From Gemmatimonadota bacterium (GTDB lineage Bacteria > JBHIER01 > G020348925), in the NCBI GenBank assembly GCA_020348925.1, contig CP070758.1, positions 2,295,782 to 2,359,781 on the forward strand: a stretch of DNA of 64,000 nt, written 5' to 3'. Below the pieces are notes generated by a model that saw only the letters and a list, made by a program, of their open reading frames with translations, searched no databases and was not told the DNA's origin. This document shows, one piece after another, positions 54,815-62,872 of the stretch. A program made the position numbers and the translations under genes. Each line of letters opens with the position of its first letter. Position 1 is the stretch's first letter.

Positions 54815-55509
54815 AAAAAGTTCTATTCTGTTTTCTTTTCCTGATCGTGATGATGTCATCAATTCTTTTCGCGAAGGAATTGACTGACGAGAGAAAGATC
54901 TCGAATCTGAATCAACTTTCTATTTATCTACCACAGTGTAATACTATAGTGCCCCCTTTTGAACAGACGATACGAATCAACATGGAGAACGATGTTGATG
55001 TCTCAGGCATCGATCTTGAACTGCGGTATCCGCCAGAACAATTGAGCATCATTGATGTGACTGGAACGAGAAGGGTTAGGGGTAAACCGACAGCCTATAT
55101 CGATGATCCAACGGAGGGTATCTTTCGATTCTTCTGGGCCGAGGGTATCAGTATTGATCCTGGTGCTGGTCCGATTTTCGAGATGACGGTTTCAGTTCCT
55201 GTGGATGATATCTGCGGTGGACCTCATGAAATCAGCATAACCGATGTTGTCGTTGCAACCACGGAAGGAATTACGAGGGACGTCCTCACTGAAAATGGTG
55301 AGTTTTTCTTTCGTCGGAGAGGAGATTTTAACAGGGACTGTAAGATGGATGTTCTCGATGCCCTCTATGTCCCAATATTTATTTTTTGTCTCAGTTGCGG
55401 TCACTTCCTAACCGGGGAAGATTACATGTTGCTCGATTTCAATAATGATGGAGCGTCTGATGTTCTGGATATGTTGCACATGATTGGTTTTATTCTTCAC
55501 CAACCCTGA
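54811..55509 (+). CDS. Small secreted cohesin-like / dockerin-like protein
   Basis: 232 residues. Start: ATG at 54811 behind AGGGAGGTGAG, overlapping the previous stop as ATGA, so translation is coupled. A signal peptide ends SILFA (~21). One cohesin-like sandwich (~38-165; GIDLELRYPPEQLSIID) precedes a dockerin-like module (~170-230) with two calcium loops (DFNRDCKMDVLDAL and DFNNDGASDVLDML). There is no sorting domain. With its neighbour it forms a two-gene unit of proteins that could both bind and be bound by cohesin/dockerin partners. It is convergent with the polyferredoxin gene, 5 bases apart. Confidence 0.85.
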   Translation: MKKVLFCFLFLIVMMSSILFAKELTDERKISNLNQLSIYLPQCNTIVPPFEQTIRINMENDVDVSGIDLELRYPPEQLSIIDVTGTRRVRGKPTAYIDDPTEGIFRFFWAEGISIDPGAGPIFEMTVSVPVDDICGGPHEISITDVVVATTEGITRDVLTENGEFFFRRRGDFNRDCKMDVLDALYVPIFIFCLSCGHFLTGEDYMLLDFNNDGASDVLDMLHMIGFILHQP

Positions 55510-55514
55510 AGGCT

Positions 55515-57038
55515 TTATGAAGTTTCCTCTGTCCACCGCTCTTCCTTCTCATTGACGATAAATATCCCAGCCTTGCCTTTCACCGGGCATTTCGTGACAC
55601 AGATGCCGCAGCCGATGCACAGGTCTTCCCGGACATACGGCTTCTTGACCATCCGCAGCCGTCCGTCTACCGTTCTTCCTAATTCTGATTTAAAAATAAT
55701 AGATTTTTGCGGAGTCGGGCAATGTTCTTCGCAGACCAGACAATCTTCGTTCTTATACCAGGGGATGCACCGGTTCTTGTCGAAACGGGCCAGGCCGATG
55801 CGGGTTTTTTTCTTCACGTCGAGAGGCAGTTCATGAATGGCATTCGTCGGACAGACCTTGCCGCACAGGTTGCAGTTGTACTCACAATATCCGTAACGCG
55901 GTTCGCCTTTGGGTGTCCAGACACCCTCCCAGCCTGCCTCCAGACCGGTTGGTTGCAGCAGCCGGCCGTTGGTCTCGCAGGTCCGAATGCACGCCCCACA
56001 GCGGATGCAGCGGTCGAGGAATTCCGGCTCCGGGACCGAGCCCGGCGGCCGGATGAGGTGTCCTGCCTTCTCCTTGCTGCTGTATGCGGTTTTGACAACG
56101 CCGACCGTCATGACGCCTGCGGCCAACGATTGGAACAGCCTTCTTCGGGGGAGATCGACGCTGTGAATCACATTTTTTCGGGTGGTCGTGAATCCGGTTA
56201 CAGCGGGCGGACAATCGGCGACGCAGTTGAAACACTGAATGCACTCCGGCGATGAGGTTTCGATGAAATTGGGAGAGATGGCGTCCATCTTGCAGGTGCT
56301 GTAACAAACGGAACACCGGGTGCACCCGACCCACACTTTGCGATTGACGAGTCCGAATTTTGAGACAAGGGCCAGAAGGGCCCCGAGGGGACAGAGGTTG
56401 CGACACCAGAATCGACGCGAGACGAACTCCAGCGCAAGAATAACTCCGAAAATGAAAAAGATGATGATGCTTGTTCTGAAAAAGGATTGTTGGCTCGGTA
56501 AAATATAGGTGAGAAGAAAATCGTTGGTAGGATAGAGCACACCTTCCAAGGGTTCAAATCGGAAGAGAAATCCCACGGATGTTCGCAGGATAAAAGCGGC
56601 GGTCGGGAAAATGACGGTCGTCACCGTTCGCGTCAGAAGAGCGATGGGATCGATGTAACCGATGAGCCCTGTGGAAAAGAGAGCCGAAACAATGAGGATA
56701 ATGAGAACGATATATTTTACGGATTTCAGAGTGCGGTGGTGTTTTCCCTTCGGTTTTTTCTTGGCGCGTGAAAAGAGATCGACGGTTGTGCCGAGGGGGC
56801 AGATCCAGCCGCAGAAGAATCGGCCTATGAGAAGCGTGAAGACGAGGAGAATCACCGCCGGCCAAAGGTCAACAATGAAGCTCCGGGAAGCCAGCATAGA
56901 ACCGACGGCAATCAGGGGATCGAGTCGGAGAAAAAAATCGACGGGATAATTTCGCTCGAAGGGATAGGCATTGAGAAAGAACAACCACACGAACATGATG
57001 AGAAAAAAGATCTGTACGATACGGCGGGTTAAACGCAT
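55515..57038 (-). CDS. Membrane-bound polyferredoxin (NapH/NosR-like) with internal Tat-like motif
   Basis: 507 residues from the ATG at 57038, 8 bases after AAGGG; the frame extends to a GTG at 57158 that sits inside a hairpin and is rejected. About five membrane helices occupy residues 1-205, with the NapH-type cysteine pairs CGWICP (76-81) and CRNLCP (212-217). Two [4Fe-4S] motifs follow (Cys 239, 242, 245, 249 and Cys 266, 269, 272, 276). Then comes LPRRRLFQSLAAGVMTVGVV (297-316), a twin-arginine-like motif plus hydrophobic stretch in mid-protein, and four more cluster sites (from Cys 344, 385, 424 and 474; the third is atypical). The family passes electrons from quinol across the membrane. 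The next gene upstream is a Tat-exported DUF362 protein, a likely partner. Confidence 0.88.
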   Translation of the reverse strand: MRLTRRIVQIFFLIMFVWLFFLNAYPFERNYPVDFFLRLDPLIAVGSMLASRSFIVDLWPAVILLVFTLLIGRFFCGWICPLGTTVDLFSRAKKKPKGKHHRTLKSVKYIVLIILIVSALFSTGLIGYIDPIALLTRTVTTVIFPTAAFILRTSVGFLFRFEPLEGVLYPTNDFLLTYILPSQQSFFRTSIIIFFIFGVILALEFVSRRFWCRNLCPLGALLALVSKFGLVNRKVWVGCTRCSVCYSTCKMDAISPNFIETSSPECIQCFNCVADCPPAVTGFTTTRKNVIHSVDLPRRRLFQSLAAGVMTVGVVKTAYSSKEKAGHLIRPPGSVPEPEFLDRCIRCGACIRTCETNGRLLQPTGLEAGWEGVWTPKGEPRYGYCEYNCNLCGKVCPTNAIHELPLDVKKKTRIGLARFDKNRCIPWYKNEDCLVCEEHCPTPQKSIIFKSELGRTVDGRLRMVKKPYVREDLCIGCGICVTKCPVKGKAGIFIVNEKEERWTEETS

Positions 57039-57148
57039 GAGGAAACCCTTGAAAATACTGTCAGAGAAATAAGAGACGTAAGAGTTGATCTTTCGAGTAG
57101 CGACATAGGGGCGAAACAGAGAATGCCAATCCTGTTTGAATAAATAGG

Positions 57149-57175
57149 TGCCGCGCACTTCCGACGTGCGCGGCA
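57149..57175 (-). terminator. Hairpin between the DUF362 and polyferredoxin genes
   Basis: Perfect 10-base-pair stem TGCCGCGCAC/GTGCGCGGCA with a 7-base loop, just after the DUF362 stop. On the - strand it is followed by CCTATTTATT, which is T-rich but not a proper run. It may be a partial terminator or an mRNA-stabilising element that lowers polyferredoxin expression. Confidence 0.5.
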
Positions 57176-57185
57176 GGGTGAAGTT

Positions 57186-58097
57186 TTACCCCAGATCAAT
57201 CTCTTTGATATTCACTTTTTCCAGATCCATCACTCCCAGGCCCATTTCATGGCACCGCGCAATATATCCGATGTCGCTTCCCTTCAGTTGGAAGAGGGTG
57301 GCCGCATAGGCATCCACAGTGATCATGTCAGTCCCGGCAGCGATGGTGCTGGTCTGGCGCACATCCCCGAGACTACCGCCCTGCGGGCCGTTGGCCACAA
57401 GGATTCGGGTGGCGTCCAGAACGGTCAGATGCGGCTGAAGAATTGTGCACAGGTCGGCCAGCTTTTGGTCGATGCCGTTGTGGATCTCGCCGCGATCCCC
57501 ACCGATGACGCCCATAATATTCTTCACGCCCAAACTCACTCGTGTCAAACTGTGATGCTTCGCCACCGGTATGTTGATGAGCACATCGCATTCGAGCACA
57601 TCTTTGTAGAATTCCCACGACTTCAGGACTTTTCCTTGAGGGATGTCAATTTTTGTAAATCGCGCCTCGACGATATGTCGAATCTCACCTCCGGCTTCCT
57701 TGACCGCCTCTTCAATACCGCTGCGCTTATAACATCTGCGGGCATCGTTGCAGGTTCTGTCGAAGACTTTGACCTTTTTCGCCCCGGCTTCGTAGCACAG
57801 TCTGATCGTCTCGGCCACGACCTCCGGGTTTGTATTGGCCGCCTGCTGCGGCGTTCGGTCCCAGCCGATGTTCGGTTTGACGACCACGACGTCGCCTTTC
57901 GTGACGAATTGTGACATGCCTCCTAGACTTTTTATGGCATTTTGCACCAGAGCTGCAGGTGAGCCGTTTTTCGCAACAACAATATCGGTCAGCTTCTCCT
58001 GGCTGGTTTTCAGGGAATCGAGCACCTGCCCCGGTCCCAAGGCGAATGTCGCAGCACCCAGCCCGACGCCTGCTTTTAGAAATTCTCGTCGTTTCAT
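57186..58097 (-). CDS. Tat-exported DUF362 family protein
   Basis: 303 residues. The N-terminus MKRREFLKAGVGLGAATFAL is a clear twin-arginine signal. The DUF362 body carries VVVKPNIGWDRTP, NPEVVAETIRLCYEAGAKKV, DVLINIPVAKHHSLTRVSLG and the closing IGYIARCHEMGLG. The family is common in anaerobes, often fused to or beside ferredoxins, and its function is not settled. Tat export implies folding, possibly with a cofactor, before transport. Start: ATG at 58097; AAAGGAG lies about 14 bases upstream, longer than usual. It has its own consensus promoter and precedes the polyferredoxin by 147 bases. Confidence 0.92.
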   Translation of the reverse strand: MKRREFLKAGVGLGAATFALGPGQVLDSLKTSQEKLTDIVVAKNGSPAALVQNAIKSLGGMSQFVTKGDVVVVKPNIGWDRTPQQAANTNPEVVAETIRLCYEAGAKKVKVFDRTCNDARRCYKRSGIEEAVKEAGGEIRHIVEARFTKIDIPQGKVLKSWEFYKDVLECDVLINIPVAKHHSLTRVSLGVKNIMGVIGGDRGEIHNGIDQKLADLCTILQPHLTVLDATRILVANGPQGGSLGDVRQTSTIAAGTDMITVDAYAATLFQLKGSDIGYIARCHEMGLGVMDLEKVNIKEIDLG

Positions 58098-58177
58098 TCT
58101 CAGATTCTCATCTCCTTTCTCAGACTATTTTACCCAATAGGACGTCATTCATAATGCATAAGTTCCATTTACGTCTT

Positions 58178-58206
58178 ATTATACAATAATAAGAGTGCGT
58201 TGTCAA
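58178..58206 (-). promoter_or_regulatory. Perfect-consensus promoter for the DUF362 gene
   Basis: On the - strand TTGACA (58206-58201), 17 bases, TATAAT (58183-58178). The leader would be about 75 bases. Confidence 0.8.
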
Positions 58207-58596
58207 TCTCATTTTTTCGATTACGTGTGCAATGGATGTGCTCTCTTGGTGCATCCGATCGGATCAGCTCGTGATGAGCGTCCGTCATAGTGGAATACAG
58301 GATCGGATGTTGAATTGTGAATTCATGTCTGAGCCTCTGTTTCGATCTCTTCGATTATACTCAGGGTGGACCTGCCGAACAGTTCCAAATACAGGGGCAT
58401 GCATTGACAGGAGAGTCATCGAGTTTTCTTCGTTCCTTAACATTGTTCGCAACGAGAGGGGAGTTGTTGCGATAGTCCTGTTCCAAATGAGATGTAGAAA
58501 GGATGTGAGAAAAAGTGCAACTCCTTCAGGGGCTGTGGGATGTTTCCCAAACAAGCCTGATATGTGCACGTATCCCTTATCGATGGGAAATACACG
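58207..58596. other. Intergenic region without a supported gene
   Basis: About 390 bases between two outward-facing promoters. I looked for a TPP riboswitch ahead of thiC and found none of its conserved segments. The 122-codon frame 58232-58600 has no ribosome site or recognisable sequence and runs into the thiC -35 element. Confidence 0.5.
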
Positions 58597-58625
58597 TTGA
58601 CAATCTCCCTTGATTTCGTTAGATT
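58597..58625 (+). promoter_or_regulatory. Promoter for thiC
   Basis: TTGACA (58597-58602), 17 bases, TAGATT (58620-58625). Transcription would start near 58632, leaving about 62 bases before the thiC ATG, too short for a TPP aptamer plus expression platform. Confidence 0.65.
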
Positions 58626-58693
58626 TAGATACTGTTGCAGTTGAAAAAATAAGATGCATGGTCAAAAATGAGTTGTGCGAGGTTCGATAAAGC

Positions 58694-59986
58694 ATGGAAA
58701 GAGAGAAAAATCTCATAGATGGAGCCCGAGAGGGAGTGATCACGGAGTCGATTGAAGACGTGGCCGTGGATGAAGGGGTGTCGCCCAAGGAGGTGGCCTC
58801 CGGGGTTGCCTCGGGAACAATCGTCATAACAAAAAATAGGAATCATGCCAATATTCGCCCTTTGGGCATCGGTGAGGGTCTGCGGACAAAAATCAACGCG
58901 AATATAGGCACATCACCCGACCAGGTGAGCCTGGATCTCGAACTGAAAAAACTTGCCGCAGCCATTGGGGCCGGGGCGGATACGGTCATGGATCTTTCGA
59001 CCGGCGGAGATATTGTCGAAGTTCTTCGAGCGGTTCTGGAGCATTCGACGGTTCCAGTGGGTACAGTACCCATCTATGAAGCCGTCTGCAAGACAGTGCG
59101 AAAAGGCAAACGCGTCGGTGAGATGCGTATTGACGAGCTCTTCGAGGTCATCGAACGCCAATGTGCCGACGGGGTGGACTTTGTGACCGTTCACTGCGGG
59201 GTGACGAAGCGGGCCGTTGAAACTCTGAAACAGCAGGGACGACTCACCGATATTGTCAGCCGTGGCGGTGCGTTCCTGGCGGTCTGGATGTCGCACAACA
59301 ACCGTGAGAATCCCCTCTACGAGTTCTATGAGCGATTATTGGACATTGCCAGAAGGTATGAGGTGACGCTCAGCTTGGGTGACGGCCTCCGGCCGGGAAG
59401 TCTCGCCGATGCGACGGATCGCCCTCAGCTCGAGGAGTTGATCGTCATCGGCGAACTCGTGGACAGGGCGCGGGAGGCTGGAGTGCAAGCCATGGTGGAG
59501 GGACCCGGCCATGTTCCACTCAATCAGGTCGAAGCCAACGTCCTTCTTGAGAAGAGGCTGTGCAAGGGAGCACCGTTTTACGTCCTCGGTCCCCTGGTGA
59601 CCGACGTGACGCCAGGCTACGATCACATCAGTGGGGCTATCGGCGGTGCCCTGGCCGCCTATGCCGGCGCCGATTTTCTGTGCTATGTGACGCCTTCCGA
59701 GCATCTGCGCCTGCCGACGGTCGAAGATGTGCACCAGGGCGTCATCGCTTCCCGCATCGCGGCCCACGCCGGAGATGTGGCCAAAGGACTGCCTGGCGCC
59801 AGGGACTGGGATGACCGTATGTCTCAGGCGCGCAAAGCGCTCGATTGGAAACGCATGTTCGAATTGAGCATCGATCCCGAAAAGTCGAAGCGCTACCGTT
59901 CCGAGAGCGATCCTCAGGACAATGAACTGTGCACCATGTGCGGTGAATACTGCGCCATGCGAAGGGTCGAGGAGGCGCTCCGGTGA
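58694..59986 (+). CDS. thiC: Phosphomethylpyrimidine synthase (ThiC)
   Basis: 430 residues, the short form. It converts aminoimidazole ribotide to hydroxymethylpyrimidine phosphate with a [4Fe-4S] cluster and S-adenosylmethionine. Visible motifs are IGTSPDQVSLDLELKKL, DTVMDLSTGGDI, VPVGTVPIYEA, DFVTVHCGVT, SRGGAFLAVWM, SLGDGLRPGS, VEGPGHVPL and YDHISGAIGG. The C-terminal cluster motif is CTMCGEYCAMRR (413-424), i.e. C-x2-C-x3-C rather than the C-x2-C-x4-C of E. coli ThiC; I believe this spacing occurs in shorter anaerobe and archaeal forms. The paralogue BzaF (5-hydroxybenzimidazole synthase of B12 synthesis) is a less likely alternative. Start: ATG 58694; GAGG lies about 12 bases upstream. 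No other thi gene is near. Confidence 0.9.
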   Translation: MEREKNLIDGAREGVITESIEDVAVDEGVSPKEVASGVASGTIVITKNRNHANIRPLGIGEGLRTKINANIGTSPDQVSLDLELKKLAAAIGAGADTVMDLSTGGDIVEVLRAVLEHSTVPVGTVPIYEAVCKTVRKGKRVGEMRIDELFEVIERQCADGVDFVTVHCGVTKRAVETLKQQGRLTDIVSRGGAFLAVWMSHNNRENPLYEFYERLLDIARRYEVTLSLGDGLRPGSLADATDRPQLEELIVIGELVDRAREAGVQAMVEGPGHVPLNQVEANVLLEKRLCKGAPFYVLGPLVTDVTPGYDHISGAIGGALAAYAGADFLCYVTPSEHLRLPTVEDVHQGVIASRIAAHAGDVAKGLPGARDWDDRMSQARKALDWKRMFELSIDPEKSKRYRSESDPQDNELCTMCGEYCAMRRVEEALR

Positions 59987-60022
59987 TCGCCGGCAGCCTC
60001 AAAGGATTTGCAGAGGACTGGG

Positions 60023-62872
60023 ATGGTCAGAATGGGGGGCCTTGAGACCTTTGTCGCCATCGATGTTGAGACAACCGGTCTGGATCCCGAGCAGGATGAG
60101 ATCATCGAAGTGGGAGCTGTCCGAGTTCGAGAGGGCGCAATCGAACGTCGGTTTGAGCACCTTGTTTCCTCCAGTCGACCTATCCCTCCGGCCATTACGC
60201 GCCTCACCGGTATATCGAACGATGACTGCGCAGGCCAGCCGTCGATTTCATCGATCCTTCCCCGGTTTCTCCGTTTCCTCGAGGATGATCCTGTCGTCGC
60301 CCATAACGCCCCTTTCGATCTCTCCTTTCTGAACCATCAAATGAAAAAGAATGGATGGGGTGGGATTGAGGGGACCGTTTTCGATACCCTCACACTCTCG
60401 CGAATTCTCCTTCCCCGTCTGAGAAACCATCAGCTGTCGACACTGCTATCGTATTTTCAAATTCCGACGTCCTCGACCCATCGGGCCGGTACGGATGCCG
60501 AATATACGGCGAAACTTTTTCTCACTCTCCAGGAATATGTAGAACAGTTCGAACTCGATACGCTCCAGACGTTCCTCGCATTGACGCCGCGGTCGTCGCC
60601 TTTGAGCCGACTCTTCTCCGGGGCCGTGCGAGGGGCTCCGCTGAGAAAAATTGGAGGGCGTAAGGGTGATGGAGAGCTTCAGTTCGACTTCACCAATAGA
60701 ATAGGCAGGCTCAGTCGCAGGAGACGCAAGGGATCCCACAGGATCGACATCAAGACGATTGAAGACACCTTTAGTTCTGATGGTCCGTTGAGCAGAGTAT
60801 TCCCTCACTACGAAGAGAGGCCGCAACAGGTCGCCATGGCCAGGGAGGTCGTGAAGGCTTTCAACAATTCTGAATGTCTCATCGTTGAGGCCGGGACCGG
60901 TGTGGGGAAAACCCTGGCCTACCTGGTGCCGGCTGTCCACTGGGCCCTGGAGAATGGTGACAGGGTTATTGTCTCGACGAAGACAAAGAACCTTCAGGAG
61001 CAATTGTTTTTCAGCGATATTCCACTCTTGAGGGATGTCATCGATCGACCCTTTACAGCCGTTCTCCTGAAAGGCAGATCAAACTATCTCTGCTTGAACA
61101 AGTGGTACCGGACCCTGGCCGAAGCCAACCTGGGCGATGAAGAACGGATCGCAATGCTGCCTCTTGTCCTCTGGCTGAAGGAAACGGTCAGTGGTGATAT
61201 CTCCGAAAATACGGGATTTCGGTTCGTGCACAATTCGGGGCTTTGGAACAGAGTCTGTGCTGAAAGCCTCTTTTGTCTCGGAGGGGGCTGTAAATACAAG
61301 GACAAGTGTTTCTACCAGAAGGTTCGAGGGGCTGCTCACAACGCGCACATTGTTGTCACGAATCACGCGCTGCTTTTGTCGGACGTCCTGATGGATCACG
61401 CGGTCTTGGACGCATACCACCGGCTCATCCTTGACGAGGCCCACACCGTGGAGAAGGTGGCGACCCAACATTTTGGTCGCAATGTGACGATCTGGCGGGT
61501 GCGAAGCCTGAGCGACAAATTGTGGCGTAAGGATCCGGTTGAAACAGGTCTTCTTCCGACGCTCGTGCAAAGAGTGGAGCGGGCACCTCTTGGGGGGGCT
61601 CAACGCGCAAGACTCAGAAAACATCTTGAGAAGGCGCGGGACCGTATTCAACGAGTACGAGCTACGGCCCCGGAGTACTTTCGTCAAGTGACCCGTGAGG
61701 CATTCAAAAGAATCGGGGAGCATCGAGATCGATATACTTCGAAAGTGAGATACGGCGAAAACGACAACCTTCTTGTCTTCAACATGTCTTACGATTTCTT
61801 GGAAGTGCTGACCGAACTCTGTCGGGATCTTACGCGCATATGCACAGGCCTTGGCGAAATTCCAGAAAGTGCTCTCGCCGATCTGCAGGAGCTTGTGCAG
61901 GAGGCGACCGCTCGGGTGCAGGAATGCGAGGAGTTGATGTCGGATCTGTCCTTCGTGCTGATGGGGGATGATGAGGGCTTCGTCTATTGGGTTGAGGTTC
62001 CCTCGCAGGACGATCATTCCGATGCCCGACTCTGCGCAGCCCCTCTCGAGATCGGGGAGTTGATGACGGCTCACTTTTACGAAGGCCTCGAGACCACTGT
62101 CTTGACGTCGGCCACGCTGACGACCCACGGGCGCTTCGACTATGTGTTAGAGCGTTTGGGTCTTGATCCTGAAAGAACCGTGCAATTCCGGACCGGTTCC
62201 CCATTTCGTTTTGAGGATCAGGCCCTTGTCTGTGTGCCCTCCTTTTTACCGTCCCCCTGGGAGCGCTCCTTTCAACAGGAGTTGGGCCACCTCATCAAGG
62301 AGGTTGTCCTGGCCACACGGAGGGGAACGATGGCCCTCTTCACGTCATACGATATGTTGACCTCCACATACAATGCGATCCAAGAACCTCTGGAAAGAGA
62401 GGGGATCCGCGTGCTGGGTCAGGGCGTGAACGGTTCCCGCTCGCACATTATGTCCCAATTCAAACGGGAGAAGAGTGCGATCTTGATGGGTACCGAGAGT
62501 TTCTGGGAGGGTGTGGACTTGCTGGGTGAGGAGCTTACGGTGCTTTTTCTGGTGAAACTGCCCTTTGCCGTTCCCACGGAACCGTTGGTCGAAGCACAGA
62601 TTGAGGCCTATGAGCGTCGGGGACTCGATCCCTTTCAGCATTATTCTGTACCTGAGGCAGTGATGAAGTTCAAGCAGGGCTTCGGGCGGTTGATCCGGAG
62701 CCGAGAGGACCGAGGGGTGGCCCTTGTCTGTGACACGCGGGTGCTCACTTCGAACTATGGACGCATTTTCCTAAAATCGCTCCCAACGAAGTCTCTCGTC
62801 TGTCCCGACAGGGAGGCGCTCCTCTCGGAGATCACACGATGGCTACCGACGGCGGAAGAACGGAACGACTGA
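60023..62872 (+). CDS. dinG: DinG-family ATP-dependent helicase with N-terminal DEDDh exonuclease domain
   Basis: 949 residues. Start: ATG 60023 with GAGGACTGGG just before; an in-frame TTG at 60008 is less likely. Residues ~8-180 form a pol III epsilon-like exonuclease (VAIDVETTGL with Asp14/Glu16, HNAPFDLSFLN, HRAGTDAEYTAKL). The helicase follows with Walker A EAGTGVGKTLAYL (~289-301), TKTKNLQEQLF, DEAH (~471), TSATLTTHGRFDYVLERLG and the last motif FKQGFGRLIRS. Cysteines at YLC, then FCLGGGCKYKDKC about 60 residues later, give C-x60-C-x4-C-x5-C; the last two spacings equal those of the iron-sulfur cluster of E. coli DinG. It is thus an exonuclease fusion that still looks cluster-binding. 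Role: resolving DNA structures in repair. It overlaps uvrC by 34 bases. Confidence 0.93.
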   Translation: MVRMGGLETFVAIDVETTGLDPEQDEIIEVGAVRVREGAIERRFEHLVSSSRPIPPAITRLTGISNDDCAGQPSISSILPRFLRFLEDDPVVAHNAPFDLSFLNHQMKKNGWGGIEGTVFDTLTLSRILLPRLRNHQLSTLLSYFQIPTSSTHRAGTDAEYTAKLFLTLQEYVEQFELDTLQTFLALTPRSSPLSRLFSGAVRGAPLRKIGGRKGDGELQFDFTNRIGRLSRRRRKGSHRIDIKTIEDTFSSDGPLSRVFPHYEERPQQVAMAREVVKAFNNSECLIVEAGTGVGKTLAYLVPAVHWALENGDRVIVSTKTKNLQEQLFFSDIPLLRDVIDRPFTAVLLKGRSNYLCLNKWYRTLAEANLGDEERIAMLPLVLWLKETVSGDISENTGFRFVHNSGLWNRVCAESLFCLGGGCKYKDKCFYQKVRGAAHNAHIVVTNHALLLSDVLMDHAVLDAYHRLILDEAHTVEKVATQHFGRNVTIWRVRSLSDKLWRKDPVETGLLPTLVQRVERAPLGGAQRARLRKHLEKARDRIQRVRATAPEYFRQVTREAFKRIGEHRDRYTSKVRYGENDNLLVFNMSYDFLEVLTELCRDLTRICTGLGEIPESALADLQELVQEATARVQECEELMSDLSFVLMGDDEGFVYWVEVPSQDDHSDARLCAAPLEIGELMTAHFYEGLETTVLTSATLTTHGRFDYVLERLGLDPERTVQFRTGSPFRFEDQALVCVPSFLPSPWERSFQQELGHLIKEVVLATRRGTMALFTSYDMLTSTYNAIQEPLEREGIRVLGQGVNGSRSHIMSQFKREKSAILMGTESFWEGVDLLGEELTVLFLVKLPFAVPTEPLVEAQIEAYERRGLDPFQHYSVPEAVMKFKQGFGRLIRSREDRGVALVCDTRVLTSNYGRIFLKSLPTKSLVCPDREALLSEITRWLPTAEERND

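Noticed and set aside
57039-57158. 40-residue N-terminal extension of the polyferredoxin from GTG 57158
   Set aside because: The GTG lies within a perfect hairpin stem and has no ribosome site; ATG 57038 has AAGGG and begins the first membrane helix.
58232-58600. 122-codon frame upstream of thiC
   Set aside because: No start signal and it overlaps the thiC promoter.
58098-58693. TPP riboswitch ahead of thiC
   Set aside because: The conserved CUGAGA and CUGAUC...GGAUAAUGCC-type segments are absent, and the predicted leader is only about 62 bases.
61079-62128. 349-codon frame on - strand inside dinG
   Set aside because: Antisense shadow of the helicase core; no ribosome site or family motif.
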